Shown here: positions 11,683 to 22,630 of the stretch, piece after piece
Position numbering within the stretch: the stretch's first letter is position 1
Layout: each line of letters begins with the position of its first letter
NCBI GenBank assembly: GCA_030533445.1
Contig: CM060075.1
Span: 33,309,196 to 33,373,195 of the forward strand
DNA: 64,000 nucleotides
DNA from: Cyprinodon diabolis
Taxonomy: Eukaryota > Chordata > Actinopteri > Cyprinodontiformes > Cyprinodontidae
Reading direction: 5' to 3'
Translations under genes and position numbers: made by a program
The notes under the pieces: generated by a model
What the model was told of the DNA's origin: nothing
Seen by the model: only the letters and a program-made list of their open reading frames with translations
The model's database searches: none

Positions 11683-11899
11683 GGGGGTGGGCAATTCCAG
11701 TTCCTAAGGGCCACTATCCTGCAGCTTTTAAACTTGTCCTTGGTAAAACACACCTGAATCAAAAGGCTGAATACCCCCTCAATAAGATGTCAGTTTCTGC
11801 AGTCCTCTTAATCATCTAATTACTTGAATCAGGTGTGTTGGACCAAGGACACCTCTAAAAGTAGCAGGATAGAGGCCCTCAGGAACTGGAACTGCTCAT
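11683..11899. mobile_element. hAT-type MITE
   Basis: The left arm contains CAATTCCAGTTCCTAAGGGCC and the right arm, inverted, CAGTTCCAGTTCCTGAGGGCC, with CTATCCTGC(A/T) shared further in. Flanks CCTTTTCT (11675-11682) and GCTTTTCA (11900-11907) agree at 6 of 8 positions. No coding sequence. Confidence 0.65.
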
Positions 11900-11907
11900 G
11901 CTTTTCA

Positions 11908-13870
11908 TGTTAAAATTTGGAATTTCTTCAAACTTAATGTCTGCTTTGCAAGAGAAAATCAATTCTCATGACTGAATTATTGACATACATTTGCAGATAT
12001 GGAAGAGCTTTTACTATAACATCTTATTTAGCTTCTTTTTGCAGAAGTGAGAAGAAATGGAAGCAAATACTCTAAAGTGGAGAGATCTCAGTGCCACAGC
12101 TGCTTTTTGCTTTATCCACTTTTGAGCTGCATGCTGAGTGTGTGAGTACATCCATGTGTGTTTCTGCTATTTTTAAGCTGCATGGCAGCAGCAGAATGCT
12201 TACTTCTCTTTCAATAAGTCGCTGAGACTTTTCACCAGTGTAGGAAAACTGGGAGCGTGCGCCCAGGCACGTGTTGGCTTCCATTGTTGCAGAGGTGGAA
12301 AAACCATGTGGAGGGTGATGTACAAAGCAGGGCTAAACATTCTTGTTCCTGGTTATTTTTGTTTCCATCTCCATGGATACATCACTTTAATGTTGTGAAG
12401 AGACGACACCGAGACGAGCATAAACAAACTTGTAGAGTACGAGTGTAAGGAAAGAAACGACAAACTAAATGTAATCGGTGGAAGAACCAGACGGTCTTCT
12501 GCTTTCTTTTTGCAATGCAGACACACACTGACGCTGCCACCAGGACTAATGACATCTACAGTACCTGTCTTTTTAAATGGCGAAGGCACCAACTTTACCT
12601 CTCATCTTTCTTCACCCATCTTCTTCTGATGGGAAGGATTATTATGAATGAGTGACAGCATTGCTCATGAAGTTTTATGCTCTGTCAGCAGAGTCTGATT
12701 CATAACTAGGAGAGGTTCCCCTCCCAGACCTCCTCGACCACAATAGATCCATAACATAAACTCACAAATATGCACAAAGGGGTTTAAAAAAGCAACAAAA
12801 AGGCTGATAAATTAGAGGAAGTTGAAAAAAATCGCTAGTGGGAGAACAAAGAGAGGATGAGAATCAGGAAACAGGAAGTGTAGCGGCAGGAAATGAGAGG
12901 CGGGAGAAAGGAGGAGGGGAGAGAGAGATAAAAAAGGTCCAGAAGAAAAGAAAAGCACATGCTATGTTTCTACATTAATCCACTTGTAGGGTGATGCATG
13001 AATGTTTTGCCTGTGCATAAAACTATCTGAATATCAGTGGTACAATGTCAAAATACTCATTTCCTTGTTCGCATCAAACTGGTTTATCCAACAACAATCT
13101 GCACTGCCTGGGGGACGAGGAATCAGATTTCAAAGAAAGGTTGGACTAACAGCAGCCCCTATTCATAAACAGTACTGAAGCCTTCGATCGAACACAGTGC
13201 TTTACAGACGTTCACATTACCTTGAACTTTTTTTTTTTTTTACCACAAATTTAATATCAAATTTAGGTTTTATATGAGAGGTCAACAAGATGTGGTGCAT
13301 AGTTGCTAAGACAGTTTAATCAATTTAATGATACACATAGATTAATAAATAAATTTAATTTGGCCTGTTATTTATGACACGCTCATATAAAATACAGCAA
13401 TAACTTTATGGAAGAATGGCATTAAGAAAGCCTTTTAATCAACGATGAATGGATTCACTTTGAAAGGTGTCCATTACAAGGAAATCCAAGTATGGTTTTT
13501 GGTCTACATGCAAGTGCTTTGTATATGCCCTCACAGTGAAGGCAGCATCATGCTGTGGGATGCTATTCTTTAAACAGGTAAAGAAAAGCAGGTGGAAAGA
13601 TAAACAGGACTAATACATGAACGAAGCAGCAGCTTCCCTTCAAACATGCAGATGTGAACTCTAAACATACAGTGGAATGATGCTGACAAAGGCACAATCA
13701 GAAGGGCCCAAAGTCCACAACGGAATCCAAGGTAAAAATGAGAAATTACAAATACAGACAAAGTTTTTCCTTTTTTTTTTTTGCAAAAGAAGACTGAGAA
13801 AAAAAATCCATTGTCAGATGTTTGCTGTTTAGTTCCAGCAAAAAGCAATTTAGCAAACTAGAAGGCTAGA
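11908..13870. other. Gene-free stretch
   Basis: Contains a purine-rich block at about 12890-12960 (GGGAGAAAGGAGGAGGGGAGAG) and T- or A-rich runs at 13230 and 13770. The stretch 13390-13560 has faint Tc1-transposase-like wording (AAGGCAGCATCATGCTGTGGG at 13540-13560) and may be a decayed fragment. No host exon is recognised. Confidence 0.45.
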
Positions 13871-13873
13871 TGT

Positions 13874-14155
13874 AGGGCTGCCCAGTGGAGAAGTGAGTAG
13901 CACTGCTGTCTTGCAGCAAGAGGGTTCCGGGTTCGATTCCCAGCCTGGGGTCTTTCTGCATGGAGTTTGCATGGGTTCCCTCTGGGTACTACGGCTTCCT
14001 CCCACAGTTCAAAATCATGACTGTTAGGTTAAATTGGCTTCTCTAAATTCTCCTTAGGTGTGTGTTTGTCTCTGTGTTGCCCTGCGATGGACTGGCAACC
14101 TGCCCAGGGTGTACCATGCCTTTCACCCGTAGACAGCTCAGATAGGCACCAAAAT
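13874..14155 (+). repeat. tRNA-derived SINE, widespread fish type
   Basis: A tRNA-like head with B box GGTTCGATTCC at 13930-13940 is followed by blocks known from fish genomes: TGGAGTTTGCATGGGTTC, GGCTTCCTCCCACAG, TGTTGCCCTGCGATGGACTGG and CCAGGGTGTACC. It is transcribed by RNA polymerase III in this class. It is distinct in body sequence from family A. Confidence 0.85.
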
Positions 14156-14440
14156 AATAATTAGTTTCATCCCCATTTTAAAGAACAATGTAAGGGGATT
14201 TAGTAATATTTTCAAAGCACCAATTTAAAGGATTCAATTCACAAGTTTACAGTATGTTCAAAATTAATTATTTCACATTAATGCTCTTACAAGCGCTCAA
14301 CGGGTAAAATAAGCTCTCCACTACTAAAACTCTCGCTCACCTACATAAAACCAAAAGGAATATTTTTCATCTTTTAAAATCAAATAGCGATCTTGTGAAA
14401 AAGTCATCGCTTTAAGCATTTTAAAGTAGTTTATTATTCT

Positions 14441-14994
14441 TGTGATGGAGAGCAGAGGCTCCATCCCTATTAATTGATATTTATTTATAGAACAGATAGT
14501 TTGTTTCATTTCTTTATTTCAGTTTGTGTTGTGTTAATTGGGGATTATTTATAGAACAGATAGTTTTTGTTTCATTTCTTTATTTCAGTTTGTGTTGTGT
14601 TAATTGGGGTTTACCTTCCTGGTGTGTCTCCTTAGAAGGGTGGACCATACCATGTGAGCTAAGAAGGATAATACTCTAAAGTTAAGTTATATTAAGTTTG
14701 ATTTAATTTCTTGATTGACTTTAGGATTAGTTGTTTCTAAGTTGCATGCATGTAAATATTTATTTGTACCCTTTATTTTGTGTTGGGTTTGTAAATAATT
14801 TATTGTTGTTTGTCACCCCTTCACCTGGTTTGGAGTGGGAGTGGCCAAAAGCTAAAGCCAGCTGCTGTGCTTGGTAGTAAAAAAAATGGGTGTTGGTGTA
14901 TTGGTGAACTGCAGCACCAATAAAACATATTCCACCAAGTCTTGTTGCGTTGCCTCACCTCCTTCTAACGCAGGGCCGCCCTCGGAGAGTGACA
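14441..14994 (+). repeat. 5' LTR
   Basis: Starts TG and ends CA, with the opposite copy at 19610-20163. A ~66-bp unit ending in GTTGTGTTAATTGGGG is repeated in tandem at about 14479-14543 and 14544-14609. AATAAAACA at about 14929 is a possible polyadenylation signal. The LTR would hold the promoter. Confidence 0.95.
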
Positions 14995-14996
14995 AG

Positions 14997-15014
14997 TGGT
15001 GTCAGAAGTGTGGC
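14997..15014 (+). promoter_or_regulatory. Primer-binding site, tRNA-Leu-like
   Basis: TGGTGTCAGAAGTGTGG begins 2 nt after the LTR. TGGTGTCAG plus AGTG matches the complement of a tRNA-Leu 3' end from memory. A search against fish tRNAs would confirm which tRNA primes. Confidence 0.6.
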
Positions 15015-15034
15015 ATTGGAGGAACAATGAGGCA

Positions 15035-15604
15035 ATGATGCCCAGGGGTGGAAAAAGAAATAATGAGGCTGAGACTCAAGACAGCACTACAACTATGAGT
15101 GGAGCTGAGGCTGCTCCTGGCGCTAGCACTGATGACAAATTGGATCAGCTGGCAAACCTTGTCCAATCAATGATGCAGTCTCAAACTGCAAGAGACCAGC
15201 AGATGGAGAAGGAATTAGCACGCCAAGAAGTGAGATGGAAGAATTAACAACATCAGTTTCGACAACTCCAGGCTCATGTGGAGGAACTGAAAGAGGAACG
15301 ACAGCATGATGGTGACAACATGGAGGAAGATCCTCAAACGTATGTTGATCAAGGAGATGATGATGAACAAAGTCAGATGTTCTACCGATTACCAGCTGGA
15401 CAGAGGGAGCCAAAGCTGCTTCCACTGACTTCTGATGATGATGTGGAGTACTTCTTAACAACTTTTGAAAGGATGGCTAAGGTATGTCAGTGGCCTAAAG
15501 AAGAGTGGGCGGTCCGACTGGTTCCACTACTTACTGGGAAAGCACCTAGTGCTTATGTGCTGATGGACATTGCACATTCTCACATTTATGACAAAGTATA
15601 TTGA
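15035..15604 (+). pseudogene. gag, N-terminal part, with stop
   Basis: The first plausible start is the MetMet pair at 15035. The reading frame has a TAA at 15245-15247, then continues in the same frame through a region rich in Glu and Asp and a capsid-like block (FERMAKVCQWP, RLVPLLTGKA) to a TGA at 15602-15604. The heptad-like QSQTARDQQMEKEL region suggests a short coiled coil. The jump to another frame near 15597-15600 looks like a small deletion, because the next ORF resumes with matching gag sequence. This is the assembly protein of the retrotransposon particle, here unable to be made as one chain. Confidence 0.8.
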
Positions 15605-16509
15605 CCAAATATGACATAACGTCCGACACCTATAGAAGGAGGTTTCGATCCCTGGAGGTTCATCAGGGTGAGACACCAAAAGAACTTTATGTTCGACTCA
15701 AGGACATGTTCTATAAGTGGGTCAAACCAGAGAAGTCAACCGTGAAGGACATTGCAGAACTGATGATCATGGAGCAGTTCCTCAGGATGGTGAATCCAGA
15801 CTTGGAGGTGTGGATCAGAGAACGAGCCCCGAAGTCTGCAGACGAGGCTGCAAGTTTGGCAGAAGTCTTCTTGTCAGCAAGGACGGGAGCCAGAAGAACC
15901 AACTTTGGGCGTGACAACTTTCCTACAGGAAGAAGTAAGTCTGATGGGGGTGAAAGGGGTGGTGCTATAGGTCAGACTAGGAGTTTTTCAGCTACTAAGT
16001 CATTTTCTGTGGCTAAACCCAATCCTGCTAAGAATTACTCCTCCTCAAAGCAAAATGTGAGGTGTTTTCAGTGTAACAGGATAGGTCATACACAGTACAC
16101 ATGTCCTGCCACCACACGGAGTAAGCCCTCCCTTCTATGTTCGGTTCCCAGACCACCTTCCCCATCCCCCGCCCAGGAACTTGCTCACACGGTCCCTGTG
16201 CTAGTAAATGGTCAACGTGAAACAGCTTTATTAGACACAGGAAGTTTTAAATCTGTAGTTCTTTCTAGCTTGGTGCCAAGAGAGCAGTGGAGTGATACTA
16301 AGACAAAAATAAGTTGCATCCATGGTGACGAAATGGAGTATCCTGTAGCTGAGATTTATTTAACTATAGGAGGTAAAACATTTTTATTACCTGTAGCATT
16401 AGCACCAAGGCTCCCCTATGCTGTCATTTTGGGCTTGGATGTTCCCACATTAACTGATTTAGTGTCAAGCACAGAAGCTGAACATTTGACTCTCGTTAGA
16501 ACCCATTAA
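15601..16509 (+). pseudogene. gag C-terminus (SCAN-like), zinc knuckle and protease
   Basis: This 302-residue frame begins inside gag, so its first Met is not a real start. Residues about 8-94 (YRRRFRSLEV through AEVFLSAR) form the helical capsid C-terminal region from which vertebrate SCAN domains are thought to derive in Gmr1-like elements. A CX2CX4HX4C zinc knuckle occupies residues 155-168 and would bind RNA. The aspartic protease follows: catalytic ALLDTGS with Asp212, and ILGLD at 276-280. A TAA at 16507-16509 ends the frame, and the same frame resumes at once downstream with integrase sequence. This stop could be a lesion or a programmed boundary; I favour a lesion. Confidence 0.85.
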
Positions 16510-16542
16510 GACACACAGTTCAGGACCCAGAACACTGTACCC

Positions 16543-17358
16543 TTGCAGATAAATGTCCCCAAAATAGCAGAAGCAGAACTTTCTTCTCCAATCTGGAGTT
16601 TGGTCACAACTAGAGCTCAGGAAGCACAGAACCCACTTCAAGAATTACCATTCTATGATGTCGAACTGGAGGTGGGCCTAGTAAAACCATCTAAATCCAG
16701 AGCTGAAAGGAGAAAGGATAAGTTTTCAGGTACAGTCAGAATGGAGGTGGATGAAAAGATGAAACCCTGCCCTTTATTTGACTTTGATATTCCTTCAGAT
16801 ATTTCTGCCTATCAGAGGTCAGACCCAACATTAAAACCATGGTTTGATAAGGTTATTGAAGTTGAGGGAAAGAAGCAGGGAAAAACAAGTGTCTTGGAAG
16901 ATGCAACTTATGTTGTGCGGAGTGGTGTCCTTTATCAGGTCAAAGGTGAATCAGAAGCCATTGCTTTGCCACAGCAGCTGAGGGAAAAAGTGATGGAACT
17001 CGGTCATTCAGTTCCTTGGGCTGGGCACCTTGGGTTCCAGAAATCCCTTCATAGAATAGCCAGTCGGTTTGTGTCGCCAGGCATGTACACACAAGTGCAA
17101 AAATTCTGCTCTTCCTGTCACACATGTCAGTTGACGACCAATAGAGGTGTATCTAGAGCTCATCTACAGCCATTACCTATCATAGACACTCCATTTGAAA
17201 GGATAGGAATGGATGTTGTAGGTCCCCTGGAGAAAAGCTCCTCCGGTAACCGCTACATTCTGGTTATCTGTGATTACGCTACTAGATACCCCGAGGCTTT
17301 TCCTTTAAGATCAGTGAAAGCTAAACAAGTGGCTAACTGTTTGCTGCATCTGTTTTAA
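16543..17358 (+). pseudogene. Integrase, N-terminal half, ended by stop
   Basis: The 271-residue frame carries the zinc-binding HHCC module (His155, His162, Cys189, Cys192) within GHSVPWAGHLGFQK and FCSSCHTCQ. The start of the catalytic core follows, with the first acidic residue Asp224 in GMDVVGPL. A TAA at 17356-17358 falls inside the core, and the next codons (RVGIPKEILTD) continue it in frame. The second catalytic Asp is encoded at 17389-17391. The enzyme would insert the cDNA into the genome and leave the 5-bp duplication seen here. Its position directly after protease is the key feature of this element. Confidence 0.88.
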
Positions 17359-17436
17359 CGCGTCGGCATCCCTAAAGAAATCCTTACAGACTGTGGGACT
17401 AATTTTCTGTCAAAACTCTTAAAGCAGGTTTATCAG

Positions 17437-17802
17437 TTGTTAGGTATAAAGGGTATAAACACCACCCCATACCACCCCCAGTCAGATGGACTGGTTGAAC
17501 ATTTTAACCAAACGCTGAAGAACATGCTGCGGAAGTTTGTTTCAGAGACTGGCACAGACTGGGACAAGTGGCTGCCCTATATGCTTTTTGCATATAGAGA
17601 AGTTCCACAAGCATCAACTGGATTCTCTCCATTCGAGTTGCTGTACGGACGACAGGTGAGGGGATCGTTGGATCTTCTTAAAGAACAATGGGAGAGCCCA
17701 AGTCCATCGAGTGCATGTGGTGTCCTATGTGATAAAAATGAGAGAGAAACTGGAGCAAATGGCTGTATTGGCACATCAGCACATGAAAGCAGCTCAGACT
17801 AA
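17437..17802 (+). pseudogene. Integrase core, C-terminal half
   Basis: In the same frame as the preceding piece, it holds the third catalytic residue, Glu at residue 21 in SDGLVEHFNQ. This gives 35 residues between Asp (17389-17391) and Glu, the normal DD35E spacing. Conserved YHPQSDG and PYMLFAYRE motifs are present. After about 17700 the frame no longer encodes integrase. The expected continuation (MREKLEQM, WYDKNARERS) appears in the +2 frame, so a frameshift lies between about 17690 and 17711. Confidence 0.85.
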
Positions 17803-18727
17803 ACAGAAAACCTGGTATGATAAAAATGCCAGGGAGAGGAGCTTGCATCCTGGACAGCAAGTGTTGTTGTTGCTCCCCACTAGTGATAATAAGCTTCTTG
17901 CTAAATGGCAGGGCCTGTATGAGGTCACGCGACGTGTCGGGAAGCTTAATTATGAACTGTATATGCCTGAAAGGAAGAAGAAACATCAAACCTTCCATGT
18001 TAATCTTCTGAAACAATACCAAAGGTCTCCACAACAGTTTAATATGTCATCTGCTTCACAGTCATCTCAACAGGATCCATTGCAGAGTGAGGAGCATGCA
18101 GAGACTGTTTTGCCCCACCTCTTTGTGCGTGTGGTGGATGATGAAGAGGAAGATGAGCTATTTTTTCCAGCCTGTAGCTCTGTACCGGTTTCTATTTCTG
18201 TCTCTCATCTCCAGCATTCTCAGCAGCAGGACATAAAGCCCCTTTTGGATCCAGAGCTGTTTCAGGAAAAACCTGGGTTCACAAGCCTGATACAGCACAA
18301 GGTTCACCTCAGAGATGACGCTGCACCGCGCAGGAAGTTCTACAGGGTTCCAGAACGTCTTGTCCCACAACTCAAGAATGAGATGCAGTTCATGTTGGAG
18401 CTCGGGATCATTGAGCCCTCTGACAGTGAATGGTGCAGTCCAGTCGTGCTAGTAACAAAAAAGGATGGCACTTTAAGATTTTGTATTGATTTTAGATACC
18501 TCAATAGTGTCTCTAAGTTTGACCCCTACCCAATGCCTCGCATTGATGAAATTTTGGAGAGAGTTGGGAGGTGCAATTTTATCACCACACTTGACCTCAG
18601 CAAGGGCTACTGGCAACTGGCCCTGGCATCAGAGGCGAAAGAGTTGACTGCTTTTAAAACACTTTTTGGGGTTTTCCAGTTCAAGGTGATGCCCTTTGGC
18701 CTACAGGGGGCACCAGCAACGTTTTAG
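17711..18727 (+). pseudogene. Integrase tail and reverse transcriptase N-part
   Basis: Residues 1-83 finish integrase, with a GPY/F-like segment (KWQGLYEVTRRVGKLNYEL) and FHVNLLKQY. An acidic linker follows, and then reverse transcriptase starts at about residue 175. RT motifs are clear: LRFCIDFRYLN (255-265), TTLDLSKGYWQL with catalytic Asp295, and FQFKVMPFGLQGAPATF. A TAG at 18725-18727 interrupts the reverse transcriptase exactly where a Gln codon is expected before RLMDQV. The direct run from integrase into RT on one chain proves the domain order rather than two separate insertions. Confidence 0.88.
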
Positions 18728-18733
18728 CGCCTC

Positions 18734-19576
18734 ATGGACCAGGTGCTGATGGAGGCATCTGACTTTGCTGCAGCATACCTGGATGATGTGGTGATTTTCA
18801 GCCAGACGTGGGAGGAGCATGTTAATCATCTGCAGCATGTTTTACAGCTCATCAGATCTGCAGGGCTCACAATTAACCCTCACAAATGTAAGTTGGCTCA
18901 GAGGCAGGTAGAGTACCTAGGCTATGTGGTGGGACAGGGACAAGTTAGACCTCAAGTAGAGAAAGTAGAAGCTATTCACGCGTACCCAGTTCCCACAACT
19001 AAAAGGAAGGTCCATGCTTTTGTTGGCTTAGTGGGGTGGTACAGTAAGTTCATTCCCCATTTTGCAGAGAGGGCTGCTGTTCTGAGGGATTTAACAAAAG
19101 TCTCTGCACCAAATAAAGTCAAGTGGACTGAGGAGTGTGATAAAGCTTTTAAGTCTGCAATCTCCAGTGACTCTGTTCTCTACAGTCCAGACTTTGATGT
19201 CCCGTTTATACTGCAAACTGATGCCTCTGGAGTAGGCCTTGGTGCAGTATTGCTGCAGGACATTGATGGTGAGAGACATCCCACTGTTTTTCTCAGCAGG
19301 AAACTTAAGGACAGAGAGACCAGGTATTCCACAGTTGAAAAAGAATGCCTCGCAGTTAAGTGGGCTGTGGAATCATTGCGGTATTATCTGTTGGGGCGCT
19401 CTTTTACCCTTGAAACAGATCATAGGGCGCTGAAATGGTTGCACCAAATGAAAGACTCTAATATGCGTATTGCAAGATGGTATCTGTCATTGCAGCCTTT
19501 TGATTTTACAGTGCAATATCGGTCAGAGAAGTCTAACCTTGTCGCTGACTGTCTGTCTAGAATGTATGAGGATTGA
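18734..19576 (+). pseudogene. Reverse transcriptase palm and RNase H
   Basis: This piece continues the RT frame after the TAG. The catalytic YLDD box is at residues 15-18. Connection-domain motifs (CKLAQRQVEYLGYVV, KVHAFVGLVGWYSKFIP) follow. RNase H has its acidic set visible: Asp163 (QTDASGVG), Glu204 (VEKECLA), Asp229 (ETDHRALKWL) and Asp272 (VADCLSR). The final stop TGA at 19574-19576 lies 33 bp before the right LTR, so no further gene fits. This half is intact. The enzyme copies element RNA into DNA inside cytoplasmic particles. Confidence 0.9.
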
Positions 19577-19594
19577 AGAACTGTTGTCCTGGGT

Positions 19595-19609
19595 GAAGGG
19601 GGGAGGAAA
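19595..19609 (+). promoter_or_regulatory. Polypurine tract
   Basis: GAAGGGGGGAGGAAA directly abuts the right LTR. It is the expected RNase-H-resistant primer for plus-strand DNA synthesis. Confidence 0.85.
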
Positions 19610-20163
19610 TGTGATGGAGAGCAGAGGCTCCATCCCTATTAATTGATATTTATTTATAGAACAGATAGTTTGTTTCATTTCTTTATGTCAGTTTGTGTTG
19701 TGTTAATTGGGGATTATTTATAGAACAGATAGTTTTTGTTTCATTTCTTTATTTCAGTTTGTGTTGTGTTAATTGGGGTTTACCTTCCTGGTGTGTCTCC
19801 TTAGAAGGGTGGACCATACCATGTGAGCTAAGAAGGATAATACTCTAAAGTTAAGTTATATTAAGTTTGATTTAATTTCTTGATTGACTTTAGGATTAGT
19901 TGTTTCTAAGTTGCATGCATGTAAATATTTATTTGTACCCTTTATTTTGTGTTGGGTTTGTAAATAATTTATTGTTGTTTGTCACCCCTTCACCTGGTTT
20001 GGAGTGGGAGTGGCCAAAAGCTAAAGCCAGCTGCTGTGCTTGGCAGTAAAAAAAATGGGTGTCGGTGTATTGGTGAACTGCAGCACCAATAAAACATATT
20101 CCACCAAGTCTTGTTGCGTTGCCTCACCTCCTTCTAACGCAGGGCCGCCCTCGGAGAGTGACA
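19610..20163 (+). repeat. 3' LTR
   Basis: Same length as the 5' LTR. By eye it differs at three sites: TTTATGTCAG versus TTTATTTCAG, TTGGCAG versus TTGGTAG and GTGTCGG versus GTGTTGG. It carries the same internal tandem duplication. Confidence 0.95.
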
Positions 20164-20168
20164 ATTCT

Positions 20169-21726
20169 AAATAAGGTTGATTAGAAACAAAATGAAGGAT
20201 TTGAACCTCTGTGTGAACCTTGAAATGCCCTAAAAAAAAGAAAAGCCCAGGTAGAAAAGACAGGAAAAATAAACACAAATAACCATGTGAACTTCCACAC
20301 ATCCTACTTTCTGTGTAGAGTTCCTATGGTCATAAACCCAGCATCCAAACAACAAACAGCATGAAATATTCAGTGAATTTTTCAACATGTGCTCTTTCCC
20401 CTTTTGCACGTGTAGAATTGCAGAGAGAAATGTCGGGAGAGAACGAGGGGGGATGTGGAAGGGAGGAGGAGGAGGGAGAAAAAGTCAATGAGGGCAAAGG
20501 TAGATCAAGCAGCAAGAGAGGGAGAGAGAAAGAGAAAACCCAGCTGACTGTTCTGGGATACTCCCCTTAGCAACAGACCCGGCTCTGCTTTCGCCTCATT
20601 GGCCCGTCGGCAGCGTGCATCATGATCCCAGGCACGGTCCTTCGACCAATTGGGGGTCTCCTTACAATCCTGCATTGTGGATTTGATTCTCACCATGGCA
20701 ACACTAGCTTGATCCTAGCTCTGGATGTAGCCGGTGTTATAGTCTGCTTCCCCATACACACTGTACTGTACATACAGTACAAAGAAGAGCGGTACTGATG
20801 AGCTCAACCATAGAACCTCAATAGATAAAAACAAAACTCAGATGACAGATGAGCCAACTCTGCTTGCATCCAAATCTCTCACAGCTTAGACCAAACTATT
20901 ACCAGTAATAAAGCTCTTAACGTGGCGCAACAGAAATTGTTTATCACACTAAATCTACAGAGAGAAAACCAAGTAAATCAACCTTTTATGCGGCTCTCCT
21001 CTTTGAACTGTCCTCACATTCCTGCTGAAATTACTCCAAAGCATCAATCTCAAGCTTCTTTCACCTTAGGGAGGAATAATTGCAATTTAATTTGTCTGTA
21101 AAGGTCATGCTGACATTTTTCTTTCTTTTAATATGGTGGCATTTCAATGAGTTTCTCTTCATGTTAAATATTGGCCTTTGGCTTTACGGTCGGAAGAATC
21201 AAAATCTACTTTAAAACAAGTGTGAATCAAATCACTTGTATTTCAATGCACGGAGACCCAATTCTCAATTCAAATTAGATTTTGAACAATGACAAAGACA
21301 CAAAATCCCTTCATGTAGGCCACCTGTACAGAGGAGTGGATCCAATACATTGAAGAAATACATACCACAGTATCCTTTTAGTTCCACATTAAAGAAAAAC
21401 TACAAAAAACCTTTTTGTATATTAGGTTGATCTTAATGGTTACGGTAACACTGGTGTCCTCAAAGAGGGTATTTATGACTTTGAAGCTTTGTAGTACAAA
21501 TAAAAAAAATATTAAAAATAATGGTTATCAGTGTTACTTTACAAAGGAATCAAGCTTCTACTCCAAAAGGTCCGATAACAGCATGTTATTGAAAACAGGC
21601 TTTTAGCTAGGAATATTTCATAGGGTGTACACCTTGGTGTATCACATCTTTAGGACTCCCCCAGAGAATTTTGAAATTTAAACGCAATTTCCTGCATTTT
21701 CGGAATACAGCTAACTTTTTGTCCTT
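20169..21726. other. Gene-free stretch
   Basis: Contains a purine-rich block at about 20440-20540 (many GAGG and GAGA units) and, at 20575-20650, a more GC-rich patch with two ATTGG (inverted CCAAT) sites. I cannot assign either to a gene. Confidence 0.4.
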
Positions 21727-21734
21727 GTTACAAC

Positions 21735-22622
21735 TAGGGGTGTAAATAATAATCGTTTTGTATCGATGCATCGATCCAACAGCCGACGATCCGATGCACC
21801 GACACGTCCGCAAGAGAATCGATTCATGTGTTTTTTTTTCCTCCGGTCTATTTTTATCCATTTGCTCCTGGGCGTAATTCTCCCTCCCGTGCTGTGGTGG
21901 CGCTAAACCTATTTTGCCCTCCTACCTCGCTTCCTGGTTATACTCTTACAGCAGTGTGTTGCAGCAAGCTTGACACAGACATTTTTAAATTATGCTCAAT
22001 ATTGAAGCGTGGTCTGTGCTACACGCTGTGGGTCTAGATACAGCCGAGGCGGCAAGGAAGTCGGGGCGAGTTTAGACCGACGACGCAGGGACATGAGGGC
22101 CAAAAAGAGCGGAGATCCAGGCTGAAAAAGGGTCCCAGCGGTCTCGCGCACCTCGCTCTTCTAGCGGGTCAAACTTCACGAGTTGTTTTCCGCAATTTGA
22201 GTCATAAAAACAAAACAAGCCGGCCTCCTGTCTGGTGCACTGTTTGCGGTCAGCTACAATTTGGGAGAGGAGCAGCAGAGCATCTCTCAAGGGGGCGGTG
22301 ACGTCTGGAGCCGAGGTATTGAATTGCACTCATTGCATTGATTATGTGCAGTATTTTTGCTGTATTTTTTGCTGCAACTTTTCTACTTCTGTTATTTGCT
22401 GTTGTTTCTAAAAAAAAAAATGCATAACGATATTACAGCTTTCATTGATTTATTTCAAACTTGAAACTTTGTTTAACCTGTAAGGTCTAAAAAAAAGATT
22501 AAATTAATCGATTAATCGAATTGAATCGTAGTGTATTCTTGAGTATCGAAAATAATCGAATCGTTGGGTCAGGAAATCGATACTGAATTGAATCGCCATG
22601 ATGGGTGTGATTTACACCCCTA
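21735..22622. mobile_element. hAT-type non-autonomous transposon
   Basis: Ends TAGGGGTGTAAAT and, inward from the right, TAGGGGTGTAAATCAC are inverted repeats. They are flanked by the exact 8-bp duplication GTTACAAC at 21727-21734 and 22623-22630. The sub-terminal regions are rich in ATCGAT and ATTCGA words in both orientations. The 888-bp body shows no transposase. Confidence 0.88.
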
Positions 22623-22630
22623 GTTACAAC

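Larger units (their letters stand above)
14441..20163 (+). mobile_element. Gmr1-like Ty3/gypsy LTR retrotransposon
   Basis: Two 554-bp LTRs (14441-14994 and 19610-20163) begin TGTGATGG and end GAGTGACA. They are flanked by the 5-bp duplication ATTCT at 14436-14440 and 20164-20168. A tRNA primer site follows the left LTR and a purine tract precedes the right one. The internal order is gag with a SCAN-like region, zinc knuckle, protease, integrase, reverse transcriptase, RNase H. Integrase before reverse transcriptase is unusual for Ty3/gypsy and defines the Gmr1-like group first described in cod. The LTRs differ at 3 positions by eye, implying recent insertion, but the coding region has at least five or six breaks and cannot make a full polyprotein. 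It has no envelope gene. Confidence 0.95.

Noticed and set aside
13930..13940. tRNA-like B box as a tRNA gene
   Set aside because: The sequence continues into a SINE body and no acceptor stem can close; the same holds for the four family-A copies.
22072..22329. 85-codon minus-strand frame inside a hAT-type element, considered as transposase
   Set aside because: No BED ligand pattern or hAT motif could be found in it.
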